DNA of 64,000 nt, taken from assembly GCA_900547025.1 (NCBI GenBank), contig UREZ01000001.1, forward strand, positions 1 through 64,000, written 5' to 3'. Shown piece after piece: positions 50,444-59,032 of this stretch. This DNA comes from an uncultured Collinsella sp. Its GTDB lineage: Bacteria > Actinomycetota > Coriobacteriia > Coriobacteriales > Coriobacteriaceae. Every line of letters begins with the position of its first letter. Position 1 is the stretch's first letter. The position numbers and the translations under genes are program-made. The notes under the pieces were generated by a model. That model made no database searches and had not been told where the DNA came from. It was given only the letters and a program-made list of their open reading frames with translations.

Positions 50444-50983
50444 ATGGATGCCCGCAAGGCCAAAAGCCGCGCCGCGATCGTCGCGGCGTTCTCCGAGCTG
50501 CTGCGCGAGGAGGACTACGGCAAGATCACCGTCGGCGACATCATCGCGCGCGCTCACGTAGGCCGTGCGACATTCTACGGCCTCTTCAAGAGCAAAGATG
50601 ACCTACTGTCCGAACTCGTGAGCGACATCTGCACCCACGCCCTCGACGACGATGGCACACCGCTCGACGACCCACTCGTGCAGGTCGAGCATATCCTCAA
50701 CAACCTCTGGGAGCGCCGCCAGGGCGTTCGAGCCCTCGTAGCCGGCGCCGGCTCACGCGTCTTCGCCGACTGCTTACGCAAGACCATCATGTCACGAGCA
50801 GCCGAAACCGTCCCCGCCGACCCCACAGGCCCCGCCGGCACCATGGACCGCAGTTTCCTACTACACCACATAGCCTCAAGCTTCGTAGGAATGGTCCAAT
50901 GGTGGGCCTGGCACAACTTCCAAGCAGATAAGGCCGATGTGGCAAAAGATTACCTATCAGCCATAAAACCCCTCTTCAACTAA
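50444..50983 (+). CDS. TetR family regulator in the lar cluster
   Basis: A 179-residue regulator with a TetR helix-turn-helix (KITVGDIIARAHVGRATFYG) and a short all-helical ligand domain with the segment FVGMVQWWAWHNF. It is translated with larBC (2-nt gap). It is a candidate regulator of lactate racemase; the known LarR of lactobacilli is unrelated (Crp/Fnr type). Its ligand is unknown. Confidence 0.85.
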   Translation: MDARKAKSRAAIVAAFSELLREEDYGKITVGDIIARAHVGRATFYGLFKSKDDLLSELVSDICTHALDDDGTPLDDPLVQVEHILNNLWERRQGVRALVAGAGSRVFADCLRKTIMSRAAETVPADPTGPAGTMDRSFLLHHIASSFVGMVQWWAWHNFQADKADVAKDYLSAIKPLFN

Positions 50984-51142
50984 GTAAGTAAGCCTCTCAT
51001 CCCAAAGCACCGCCCCACCCCAAGGCGCCACGCATCCCAAAGTGTCACTCGCACCTCAAAGCGCCTAACAACAAAGTGCCCACCACATCCAAATTCAGAT
51101 ATATATGTTGGTTGCTTGTTCGAACGCAACTGGATTCCCGCA

Positions 51143-51269
51143 GGGTCCGGCATAGGTTAACTTTCCGCCGCACTCCGCAGGACGCAAGAAGCTCCCGCCG
51201 CACGAAGTGCGCAGCGGGAGCTTCTTGCATGTCCGAGGACGCGGCGGAAAGTTAACCTATGCCGGACCC
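51143..51269. repeat. 127-bp nested palindrome
   Basis: Perfect 29-bp outer arms (51143-51171 with 51241-51269). Inside lie a conserved core ACTCCGCAGGACG, an inner 15-bp stem (51184-51198 with 51214-51228) and a further palindrome CGCACGAAGTGCG at the centre. The same core with other arms recurs at 54197-54315. It fills most of the 310-nt gap between tetR and larD. Before it (51000-51090) lie several short direct repeats of the type CCCAAAGCGC. Confidence 0.85.
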
Positions 51270-51293
51270 GGGCGTTATATCAATTGTCTTGGA

Positions 51294-52025
51294 CTAGAAC
51301 ATGCCCAAGAAACCGTGCACAAACAGCGCGGCCAGAGCGGCACCGACAAACGGCGCGATGCCAGGAACGAGCAGGCCGTACTTCCAGTTGTTGTCGGCCT
51401 TGTTCTTGATCGGCAGCACCTGATAGGCCATGCGAGGACCAAGGTCACGAGCCTGGTTCATGGCGAAGCCAGTGATGCCGCCCATGCCCATACCAACGGC
51501 CCAAACGATCAGACCGACGCAGATAGCGAGCATCAGAACGTTCTCGCCGGCGCGGCTAGCGGCAGCAAGGATGGCGCTGATGAACACAAAGGTGCAGATA
51601 GCCTCGCAGAAGAAGTTACGGGCATAGTTCGTACCCTCGGTGGTGGGGTTGGTCGAGAAGATGTTGCGCTGGGCAATGGGGTCGACGACGCCCTCGGAAG
51701 CCTTGAACTCATCGGCATACATAAGCCAAGCGATTACGGCGCCCACAAAGCCGCCGAGCATATCGGCAATCATGAAGGGGATGCAGCTGCTCCACGGCAC
51801 CAGGCCTACGATGCACTGGGCAAGCACCATAGCCGGGTTCATGCACACGGCGCCGCCAAAGACAAACAGGCAGACCGAGATGCCAAAAGACCAGGTGGTG
51901 ATGGCAAACATATGGCCGGAGCCCTGATACTTGGTGCCCTTGAGCACGGTATCGCAGTGCACGCCCACGCCAAAGATGATCATGAGGGCCGTTGCGCCGA
52001 ATTCGCAGAGGAGTTTGGTAAGCAT
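51294..52025 (-). CDS. larD: Aquaglyceroporin, LarD-like lactate channel
   Basis: A 243-residue MIP-family channel with six membrane helices. The first pore motif is MNPA; the second reads NQA (GFAMNQARDLGPR) instead of NPA. Position behind larA matches LarD, the aquaglyceroporin of the L. plantarum lar operon that passes lactic acid. Glycerol or water could also be carried. It follows larA by 49 nt on the minus strand. Confidence 0.85.
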   Translation of the reverse strand: MLTKLLCEFGATALMIIFGVGVHCDTVLKGTKYQGSGHMFAITTWSFGISVCLFVFGGAVCMNPAMVLAQCIVGLVPWSSCIPFMIADMLGGFVGAVIAWLMYADEFKASEGVVDPIAQRNIFSTNPTTEGTNYARNFFCEAICTFVFISAILAAASRAGENVLMLAICVGLIVWAVGMGMGGITGFAMNQARDLGPRMAYQVLPIKNKADNNWKYGLLVPGIAPFVGAALAALFVHGFLGMF

Positions 52026-52074
52026 AAAACCTTATCTTTCTTGTCGGTTATAAACGATTCGTTTAGGCCGCGCA

Positions 52075-53352
52075 CTAGTGCTGCGCGACAACAACGCCCA
52101 GACCATCGGGAATAACTGCTACCTTGGCATCGGCACCCTTCATCTCAAAGGCGAGCTTGAGCGCCTCCTCGATAGTGTTGACCGGCGTCATGTGCATATC
52201 CTTGAGCATCTGGTGATCGCACAGGTCGGTGACCATGATCACAGGGTGATGCGCCAGAATGCGGGCGAAGATTTGGCTCGTCCACTGATCGGGCAGGGTC
52301 TCGTCCTTAGGACGATCGATGCAGGCGCGCTCAAACTCCGCCGGATCGTTGTCGGCGATGTTGTGATAGAAGCCCTCGCCACCGTGACCGTCGGCACAAC
52401 CGGCGACGTCGATGATCACGCCACCCTCGGGAAGCGTAGCCTCGGCAGAGCACATGCCCTTCACGGCCTGGTAGATGTTCTGGTCGAGCGGGTAGCCGCC
52501 GTTGGTGGTGATGGCGATCTCGCACTCGACGGGCTCAACGCCGGCAAGGCTCTTCACGAACTCGCAGCCAGCCTCGTGCGCCTTGTGGATGTCGCCGGCA
52601 AAGGAGCCGATGACCTCGTGCTTGCCGTTGAGCACCACGTTGAGCACAAAGGCAAGGTGAGCCATCTCGGCAGCGGCAAACATATCCTCGCTCACGTGGT
52701 TGTGGCACAGGTTGCCGGCACGCGAATGGGAATCGTTCACAAACTGACCGTTGTGGTTGTACATGATGGTCTTGTAGCTGGCGATACCAGGCAGGACGGA
52801 CTTGCGGCTACCAGAGAAACCGGCAAAGAAGTGCGGCTCAATAAAGCCCTCGGCAAGCAGCAGATCGCAATCGACGGCAATCTTGTTGATGATGCACTCG
52901 CCACCAGAAGGCAGGGTGCCGATCTTTTTCATCATGCTGTCATCAGTCGCGACGTGCATAACGATTTCCTCGTTGGCAACGATCTCCTCGCCGTACTTGT
53001 TGACGAGCTCCTCGTGCGTCGACGGACGGTGCATACCCGTAGCAACCAAAATACGCACACGAGCCTCGGGCGCAGCGGAGTGGATGTGATGCAGCAGAAT
53101 AGGCATCGTCACACGCGAGGGAACGGGACGCGTATGGTCGGAGCTAATGATGACAATATCCTTCTTGCCAGCACAAAGCTCCTCGAGCGAAGGCGAGCCA
53201 TAAGGGTTGGCAAGCGACTCCTCTACCAGCTCTTCCTGCGATTTCGTGGTCTTAAACTCGTTTTGATGACCCTCCATCACACCAGCGAAGTTCTTATCCT
53301 CGAGCTCCAGATGCAACGTCTTGTGGTCAAACGGCAGTTCACATTCAAACAA
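52075..53352 (-). CDS. larA: Nickel-dependent lactate racemase LarA
   Basis: A 425-residue enzyme that interconverts L- and D-lactate (or a related 2-hydroxy acid), using a Ni-pincer nucleotide covalently bound to Lys. Counting from the TTG start at 53352, His108, His174, Lys184 and His200 fall exactly at the positions of L. plantarum LarA, and Asp72 and Arg75 in SDHTRP also match. AAGAGGG lies 9-10 nt upstream. The frame is open to 53589 with no stop, but that part looks untranslated. The cofactor sulfurtransferase LarE is not in the window. Confidence 0.93.
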   Translation of the reverse strand: MFECELPFDHKTLHLELEDKNFAGVMEGHQNEFKTTKSQEELVEESLANPYGSPSLEELCAGKKDIVIISSDHTRPVPSRVTMPILLHHIHSAAPEARVRILVATGMHRPSTHEELVNKYGEEIVANEEIVMHVATDDSMMKKIGTLPSGGECIINKIAVDCDLLLAEGFIEPHFFAGFSGSRKSVLPGIASYKTIMYNHNGQFVNDSHSRAGNLCHNHVSEDMFAAAEMAHLAFVLNVVLNGKHEVIGSFAGDIHKAHEAGCEFVKSLAGVEPVECEIAITTNGGYPLDQNIYQAVKGMCSAEATLPEGGVIIDVAGCADGHGGEGFYHNIADNDPAEFERACIDRPKDETLPDQWTSQIFARILAHHPVIMVTDLCDHQMLKDMHMTPVNTIEEALKLAFEMKGADAKVAVIPDGLGVVVAQH

Positions 53353-54196
53353 TGACGAGCGCCCTCTTCCTTTCAACTGACACACTAGATAAACCGTTGG
53401 AAGGATACGCCGCTCACCGAAAAACGCCACCGTCCACCGAGTCATTAACACAACGTTCATATTTGACCTACAACAAAACAGCCGCGATCCCAAACGGGAC
53501 CGCAACCGCCTGTAAAAGACACAATAGACAGGATGACTTACGCAGCGCCGAGGCAAACATCTACCCCGAGATGTACGCACGTAAGCCATTTTGCATAAAT
53601 GCGTTAATTAATTGCATAAGATGGCGCAAGGATTTCTAGCCGTAACAGGGTGGTACCCTCCGGAGCGTGCATTTTTGCGAGTATTCAGCATCGCGGGATA
53701 AGATTTTGGTGTCAAAAGTCTTTCAAAAGGTAGATAGTCCTCATGACTCGTCCCATCTGGATAGCATGCGGCGAGAAACCAGCCATATATGAACATCGCC
53801 AAAGCCCAATCGTCGTGCAAAAGCATCAACAGGGGCCGCGAACGTCACCCATAGCCTTATGCACCAATCTTTGGCTGCTGAAAACTCCGTTTTTTGCACG
53901 TCGTCCCAAGCACCACCCTCACCCAGCGGCTGATCCGCCGTAAACCGAGGGCGAAAGGACCCGACGGGTTTCCCTCTGAATGCATTCCGCAGCACGAAGC
54001 CCTTTCCAAACGCGCGGAGCGCGCCATTAATTCCCCCAGCAGTAATCCGCTGAAGACCGGACATCGCAGGGCCCGCCATTAGTTTACTTTTAGGCACACT
54101 CCGCAGGACGCAAAAGCCCTCGCCGCACTCCGCATCAGGCGCGAAGCGCGCCTAATTCTCTTCAGCCCCAATCCCTGAAGAACGAGGACGAAGGGA
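53353..54196. other. Long intergenic region with degenerate repeats
   Basis: I see no supportable gene. 53353-53620 is the leader of larA and holds TTGCATAA repeats (near 53591 and 53615) and a GATCCCAAACGGGACC hairpin. The 56 nt at 53948-54003 nearly repeat 54184-54239, the left half of the palindrome at 54197-54315, without the right half. 54093-54138 carries two loose copies of the core CACTCCGCA. Open frames of about 70-120 codons here resemble no family and overlap the repeats. Confidence 0.55.
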
Positions 54197-54315
54197 CCCG
54201 ATGGGTTTCCCTCTGAATGCACTCCGCAGCACGAAGCCCCCTTATCCGCAGCTCCGAAGGAGCAGGATAAGGGGGCTTCAAGTGCGAGGACGCATTCAGA
54301 GGGAAACCCATCGGG
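54197..54315. repeat. 119-bp nested palindrome
   Basis: Perfect 24-bp outer arms (54197-54220 with 54292-54315) and a perfect inner 15-bp stem (54233-54247 with 54265-54279). The core ACTCCGCAGCACGAAG on the left and GTGCGAGGACGC on the right is shared with 51143-51269, but both sets of arms differ. It lies just past the ppc stop and may end ppc transcription. Confidence 0.85.
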
Positions 54316-54342
54316 CCCCGGTGAGAACCACAGGGCTATCGA

Positions 54343-57156
54343 TTACCCCGTGTTCTGCAGTCCTGCCGAGACGCCGGTCACAGTCGAAAGAATCAGGCTC
54401 ATGTACTCGGCCTTCTTCTCCTCGGCCATCTCGTCCTGGTTCATACGCACCTCGCGGAGGGCGCGGACCTGGGCAATGGACAGGGCGTCGACATAGGGGT
54501 TACGCACGCGGACGGCGCAGCCGAGCACGCGACGGCGCTGCAGCGGCCACTCGTCACCGACGATGGCAAGAACCCACTTACGCGTGAGCTGCATCTCGGT
54601 GAAGACCTTCTTGGACAGATCCTGGCGGTCGCCCAGGTGCAGATACATCTTGGCGATGCGCTGGTCGGTCTTGGCAATCGACATCTCGATGTTGTCGATA
54701 AAGGTGCGGAAGAACGGCCACTCCTGGTAGGCAGCCTTAAGCTGGTCCAGATCGCCAAACTGCTCGCAGGCGGTGCCCAGGCCGTACCAAGCGGCCAGAT
54801 TGATGCGTGCCTGGCTCCAGCTGAAGATCCACGGAATGGTACGCAGGTCGTCGAGCGACTTGGCACCCAAGCCGCGCTTGGCAGGACGCGAGCCAATCGG
54901 CAGCAGACCGACCTCGGTCAGCGGCGTCACGGTCGAGAACCACGGCGTAAAGTCCTCGGTATTCAGCAGGTCCAGATAGCGCTCGTGGCTTGCGGCGTTG
55001 AGCTTCTCGGCCATATCCCAGAACTTCTGCGTGGTCTCGGTGTTGGTCTTCTCGACGCTCGGGGCCGACTGCAAAAGCGTTGCGGCGGCAACGGACTCAA
55101 CATGGCGCTGAGCCAGCGTGCGGTTGCCGTAACGGGCAAAGATAACCTCGCCCTGCTCGGTGAGCTTAAAGAAGCAGTTGACCGAACCCTTAGGCTGCGC
55201 CAGCACGGCCTTGTTGGCCGGGCCGCCGCCACGGCCCACGGCACCGCCGCGACCGTGCATGAGCACCAGGTCGATATCGTTCTTCTCGGCCCACTTGGCA
55301 ATGCGCTCCTGCGCAGAGTGCAGCGCGAGCATAGCCGTGGTAGGACCGGCATCCTTGGAGGAGTCGGAATAGCCCAGCATGACCTCCATGCGGCGGTTGG
55401 TCTGGGCAAGGCGCTTTTGCACCACGGGCAGCGTAAGCATCTGGTCGAGCACGTCGACGCAACCCTCGAGATCCTCGAGCTGCTCGAACAGCGGAATCAC
55501 GTCGAGCTCAGGGACATCCTCCTCGTGTGCAAAGGACAGGTGGGCAAGCTCAAAGACGTCGGCCACATGCTGGGCGCTCTTGGTGAACGAGATGATGTAG
55601 CGGTGAGCCATTTTCTTGCCGTAGCGCTTTTGGATGGAGCCGATAGCACGGAAGGTATCGATGACCTCGCGCGTCATGGGCTGCAGATCGCCATGGATAC
55701 CATTCTCGTGGATATCCTTGAGGGCGCGGGCATGCACCACGGAGTGCTGACGGAACTCCATCTCGACCATATGGAAGCCGAAGGACTCGACCTGCCAGAT
55801 GATGGTCTGCACCGGACCGTAGGCGGCACGGACGGCACCGCAGGCAGCCAGCGAACGCTGGACGACGCGCAAGTCCTCCAGGAACTCATCGGCGCTGTGG
55901 TACATGGTGTCGGTGATGCGGCGCACGGTGGCGTTCAGGCGGTCGGCCATGACGAGCATGACGGCGCGATGCGGCTCGTGCTCGGAGATCAGCTCGGCGC
56001 GGGCCGTGTACCGAGGGCTCATCTCGACCTGATGGTTCCACAGGTTAATGAGCTCGGCAGAAGGTTTGCTGTAGGTAGCCTCGAGCGTGAGGTTGCGGCC
56101 GATGCGGCGGCACTTGTCCTCGAGCTTGAGCACCATGTGCGTAAAGTACTTGGCGGCGACCTCACGGCTCACCTTGGCGGTGACGTTGGGGTTACCGTCG
56201 CGGTCGGAACCGATCCAGCTGCCGGGATGGAAGAACGCCGGGCACAGCGGCGGCACAGTACCGGCCTTGTCGCCCAGCACCCAATCGTCAAAACGACGAT
56301 AGATAACGGGGATAACGTCGAACAGCGTGTTATCGAAGATGTCGATGATGGTATCGGCTTCCTCGACCGGCGTGGGCTTCTTGAGCGCGATGGGGCTCGT
56401 ACGCACCAGGGCGTCGATCTCCTGCAGCATATGGCGCTCGTTCTCCACCAGGTCGGAGCCGCCCAAACGCGGACGCTCCTCCAGCAGGTTGGAGATACGG
56501 CGAATCTTGCCCTCGACGGCCTTACGACGGGCCTCGGTGGGATGTGCGGTAAAGACAGGGTGGAACTCGAGCTTGCCGAGCAGCTCATTGGCACCCTCGA
56601 CGCCCATCTCGTTTACCAACTGGTGATAGGCGACGGTGAGTTCGTTGGCGGGATCGACCTCGGTATCGGTCGATGCGCCGGCCTCGCGCTCGCGCAGCTG
56701 CGCCACACGGTAGTTCTCCTCCGACAGGTTTGCCAAGTGGAAGAAGCTCGTAAAGGCGCGAACGATGACCTGCTGCTTATCAAGCGGCAGGCTGTCAATC
56801 AGATCGACGACTTCGCGAAACGCCACGGCGGTGGGCTCGTCGGCAGTGGGCACGCCCTGTTCGTCAACGGACTCGTCGGCAGCGCGGCTACCGGGGTTGC
56901 CAGCATTGGCCACAAACTCGGCTGTCAAAATCTTGTCGAACAGGTCCGCGATCTCGGGATCATACTCGCTAAGCACACGACGTTCCAGGCGCAGGAACAG
57001 CGCCAGATTATCGCGCAGCTCCTCGGGGATCTCGATCTCGGCGAGACGCTCCCTGGACTCGGCATTCGAGCCGATTCGGTTAACGAGGCGGTTGACCACG
57101 GCAGCGACGCGCGCCGCGGTTTCGGGTACAGACTGGTTGCTTAGGTTCTCAGCCAC
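54343..57156 (-). CDS. ppc: Phosphoenolpyruvate carboxylase
   Basis: A 937-residue enzyme that adds bicarbonate to PEP to give oxaloacetate. Hallmarks are FTAHPTEARRK (catalytic His), GSDRDGNPNV, GYSDSSKDAG, HGRGGAVGRGGGP and the C-terminal QNTG that closes the active site. I prefer the GTG at 57156, which follows GGGAGG by 4 nt. The ATG at 57168 has AAGGAGGA almost touching it, which is too near. In the fermentative context it feeds succinate and amino-acid synthesis. Confidence 0.93.
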   Translation of the reverse strand: MAENLSNQSVPETAARVAAVVNRLVNRIGSNAESRERLAEIEIPEELRDNLALFLRLERRVLSEYDPEIADLFDKILTAEFVANAGNPGSRAADESVDEQGVPTADEPTAVAFREVVDLIDSLPLDKQQVIVRAFTSFFHLANLSEENYRVAQLREREAGASTDTEVDPANELTVAYHQLVNEMGVEGANELLGKLEFHPVFTAHPTEARRKAVEGKIRRISNLLEERPRLGGSDLVENERHMLQEIDALVRTSPIALKKPTPVEEADTIIDIFDNTLFDVIPVIYRRFDDWVLGDKAGTVPPLCPAFFHPGSWIGSDRDGNPNVTAKVSREVAAKYFTHMVLKLEDKCRRIGRNLTLEATYSKPSAELINLWNHQVEMSPRYTARAELISEHEPHRAVMLVMADRLNATVRRITDTMYHSADEFLEDLRVVQRSLAACGAVRAAYGPVQTIIWQVESFGFHMVEMEFRQHSVVHARALKDIHENGIHGDLQPMTREVIDTFRAIGSIQKRYGKKMAHRYIISFTKSAQHVADVFELAHLSFAHEEDVPELDVIPLFEQLEDLEGCVDVLDQMLTLPVVQKRLAQTNRRMEVMLGYSDSSKDAGPTTAMLALHSAQERIAKWAEKNDIDLVLMHGRGGAVGRGGGPANKAVLAQPKGSVNCFFKLTEQGEVIFARYGNRTLAQRHVESVAAATLLQSAPSVEKTNTETTQKFWDMAEKLNAASHERYLDLLNTEDFTPWFSTVTPLTEVGLLPIGSRPAKRGLGAKSLDDLRTIPWIFSWSQARINLAAWYGLGTACEQFGDLDQLKAAYQEWPFFRTFIDNIEMSIAKTDQRIAKMYLHLGDRQDLSKKVFTEMQLTRKWVLAIVGDEWPLQRRRVLGCAVRVRNPYVDALSIAQVRALREVRMNQDEMAEEKKAEYMSLILSTVTGVSAGLQNTG

Positions 57157-57320
57157 GTTTCCTCCCATTCCTCCTTCTATGCACGTAACATGCGGTATTC
57201 ATTATAGGCGCTTGAGAAATACTTTCGACACTGATTGCGCTTTACCACACAAAAGTATTTTCTGCATTGCAAGGGTTTTTGCTCTAAATGGTCGTATTTC
57301 TCGGTGGACGGCATACACAA

Positions 57321-57356
57321 ACGGGGGCATTCCGCATAAATGCGAAACACCCCCGT
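57321..57356 (-). terminator. Terminator of hisS
   Basis: ACGGGGGTGTTTCGCAT and the partner ATGCGGAATGCCCCCGT form an imperfect stem, followed by TTGTGTATG on the minus strand. The T-tract is weak. Confidence 0.65.
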
Positions 57357-57414
57357 AACAATCGCTCGTCGCGAGCGGGACATGTTAGCGGGTCTGCAGC
57401 TCAAAAATCATGCG

Positions 57415-58728
57415 CTACAGACGCTCGCGAACCGCCTCGACGACGTTGGCCAGATCGACGAGAACCTCGTCATGGCTCTCCATGTCGCGCACCTTGACCT
57501 TGCCGGCGGCAAGCTCGTCGCCGCCCAGGACCAGGATGAGCTTGGCGCCTACCTTATCGGCCTGCTTAAACTGGGCCTTGAGCGAACGGCCCTGATAGTC
57601 GGCCTCGGTCACGATGCCTGCGGCGCGAAGCTCCTGCGTAATGGCAAAGACGTTCTGGCGCAGTTCCTTGCCGGCATTGGCGACATAGACGCACGGGGCC
57701 TCATCGGCACCCAGATCGCTGCCAAAGGCCTGCAGGGCCAGCAGGGCGCGCTCAAAACCGACAGCAAAGCCGACGCCCGCCGTGGGCTTGCCACCTTCGA
57801 GCTCGACCAGGCCATCGTAGCGACCGCCGCCGCCGATGGAGCCGACGCCGGCGCCAGGGGCCTCGACCTCAAAGACGGTGCGGGTGTAGTAGTCCAGACC
57901 ACGCACCAGGGTGGGATCCTCTACATACTCGATACCGGCAGCATCCAGATAGCGCTTGACCTGCTCGTAGTGCTCGCGGCACTCGTCGCACAGGTTGTCG
58001 CCCATCAGCGGGGCGTCGGCCATGATCTCACGGCAATGGTCGTTCTTGCAGTCGAAGGCGCGCAGCGGGTTGAGCTCGGCGCGCTCGCGGCACTCATCGC
58101 ACATCTCGTCGGCGTGATCGAGGATAAACTGCTTGACCTGCTCGCGGTATGCCGGACGGCACTGCGCATCGCCCATCGAGTTAATAAGCAAACGGAGCTT
58201 GGACAGATCGAAGCCCAGGCGTTTGTAGAACTCCATGAGCATGATGATGCACTCGGCGTCGGCAGCCGGATCGGGAGCGCCGAGCCACTCGATACCCACC
58301 TGGTGGAACTGGCGCAGGCGACCCTTCTGGGGACGCTCGCCACGGAACATGGCCTCGGCGTAATAGGCCTTAAACGGCGTGGAGCCCTGGGGCACTAGGT
58401 TGTTCTCCACGACGGCGCGCACCACACCGGCCGTGCCCTCGGGACGAAGGGCCAGGCGCTGCTTGGGCTTAAGCTTGGTATCGGTGCCCTCGGTAAAGAC
58501 GCGCTCCAGGTTGGCGCCGCTAAACACGCGGAACATTTCCTTGCGCACGACGTCGGTCGACTGGCCGATACCGTGGACAAACACGTCCACCTGCTCGATC
58601 GCGGGCGTCTCGATGGGTTTAAAACCAAACGGCTCGAACACGCCGGCCGCAATCTGCTGCATCTTTTGCCAGGCGCGCATCTCGGCGCCGATAAGGTCGC
58701 GGGTTCCCTCCGCCTTCTGTGCCTGCAT
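57415..58728 (-). CDS. hisS: Histidyl-tRNA synthetase
   Basis: A 437-residue class II synthetase. Motif 2 FRGERPQKGRLRQFHQ, the His-specific GLDYYTRTVFEV and motif 3 AVGFERALLAL are all present, followed by the C-terminal anticodon domain. The ATG at 58728 follows AAAGG; an in-frame TTG at 58734 is too close to it. It is transcribed alone. Confidence 0.95.
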   Translation of the reverse strand: MQAQKAEGTRDLIGAEMRAWQKMQQIAAGVFEPFGFKPIETPAIEQVDVFVHGIGQSTDVVRKEMFRVFSGANLERVFTEGTDTKLKPKQRLALRPEGTAGVVRAVVENNLVPQGSTPFKAYYAEAMFRGERPQKGRLRQFHQVGIEWLGAPDPAADAECIIMLMEFYKRLGFDLSKLRLLINSMGDAQCRPAYREQVKQFILDHADEMCDECRERAELNPLRAFDCKNDHCREIMADAPLMGDNLCDECREHYEQVKRYLDAAGIEYVEDPTLVRGLDYYTRTVFEVEAPGAGVGSIGGGGRYDGLVELEGGKPTAGVGFAVGFERALLALQAFGSDLGADEAPCVYVANAGKELRQNVFAITQELRAAGIVTEADYQGRSLKAQFKQADKVGAKLILVLGGDELAAGKVKVRDMESHDEVLVDLANVVEAVRERL

Positions 58729-58786
58729 GGGCAAACACCTTTCTTTTGTATCGCGTCATAGGTAACGGTCATTATACGGCACAAAT

Positions 58787-58860
58787 ACAAACAGCGGCGG
58801 CGCGTCTGACCGAACGAGGGTATGGGGACTCGTTCGACCAGACGCGCCGCCGCTGTTTGT
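58787..58860. repeat. 74-bp nested palindrome
   Basis: Perfect 22-bp arms (58787-58808 with 58839-58860) enclose an 8-bp inner stem, CGAACGAG with CTCGTTCG. It is the first of three palindromes set end to end between hisS and the MFS gene, a gap that otherwise holds nothing I recognise. Confidence 0.85.
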
Positions 58861-58922
58861 GATCCCTTTTCCTCCGTCCCCTTCGGATCACGTGATCCCT
58901 TGGGGACGGAGGAATAGGGATC
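58861..58922. repeat. Inverted pair of 29-nt GATCC/GGATC repeats
   Basis: Two copies of the 29-nt repeat (58861-58889 and 58894-58922) face each other around ACGT. Together they form a 62-bp palindrome with a single mismatch in its 21-bp arms. Other single copies are at 8675 and 15617. Confidence 0.85.
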
Positions 58923-58933
58923 ATTTCGTAGGC

Positions 58934-58997
58934 CCGTGGCCGCCTTGGAAACCGAATGATGGTACGAGCATCCATTCGGCTTCCAAGGCGGCCACGG
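58934..58997. repeat. 64-bp nested palindrome before the MFS gene end
   Basis: Perfect 17-bp arms (58934-58950 with 58981-58997) and an inner 7-bp stem (CCGAATG with CATTCGG). It lies 35 nt past the stop of the MFS gene. Confidence 0.82.
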
Positions 58998-59032
58998 ACA
59001 GAACGGGACGAACAGAAAAGAGCGACGGACGC

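Noticed and set aside
53608..54097. Two small open frames on the minus strand after larA
   Set aside because: No family resemblance, no good ribosome site, and overlap with degenerate repeats.
54637..57144. Open frame of 835 codons on the plus strand opposite ppc
   Set aside because: It lies fully inside ppc, which has all catalytic motifs. The antisense product has no domain that I recognise.
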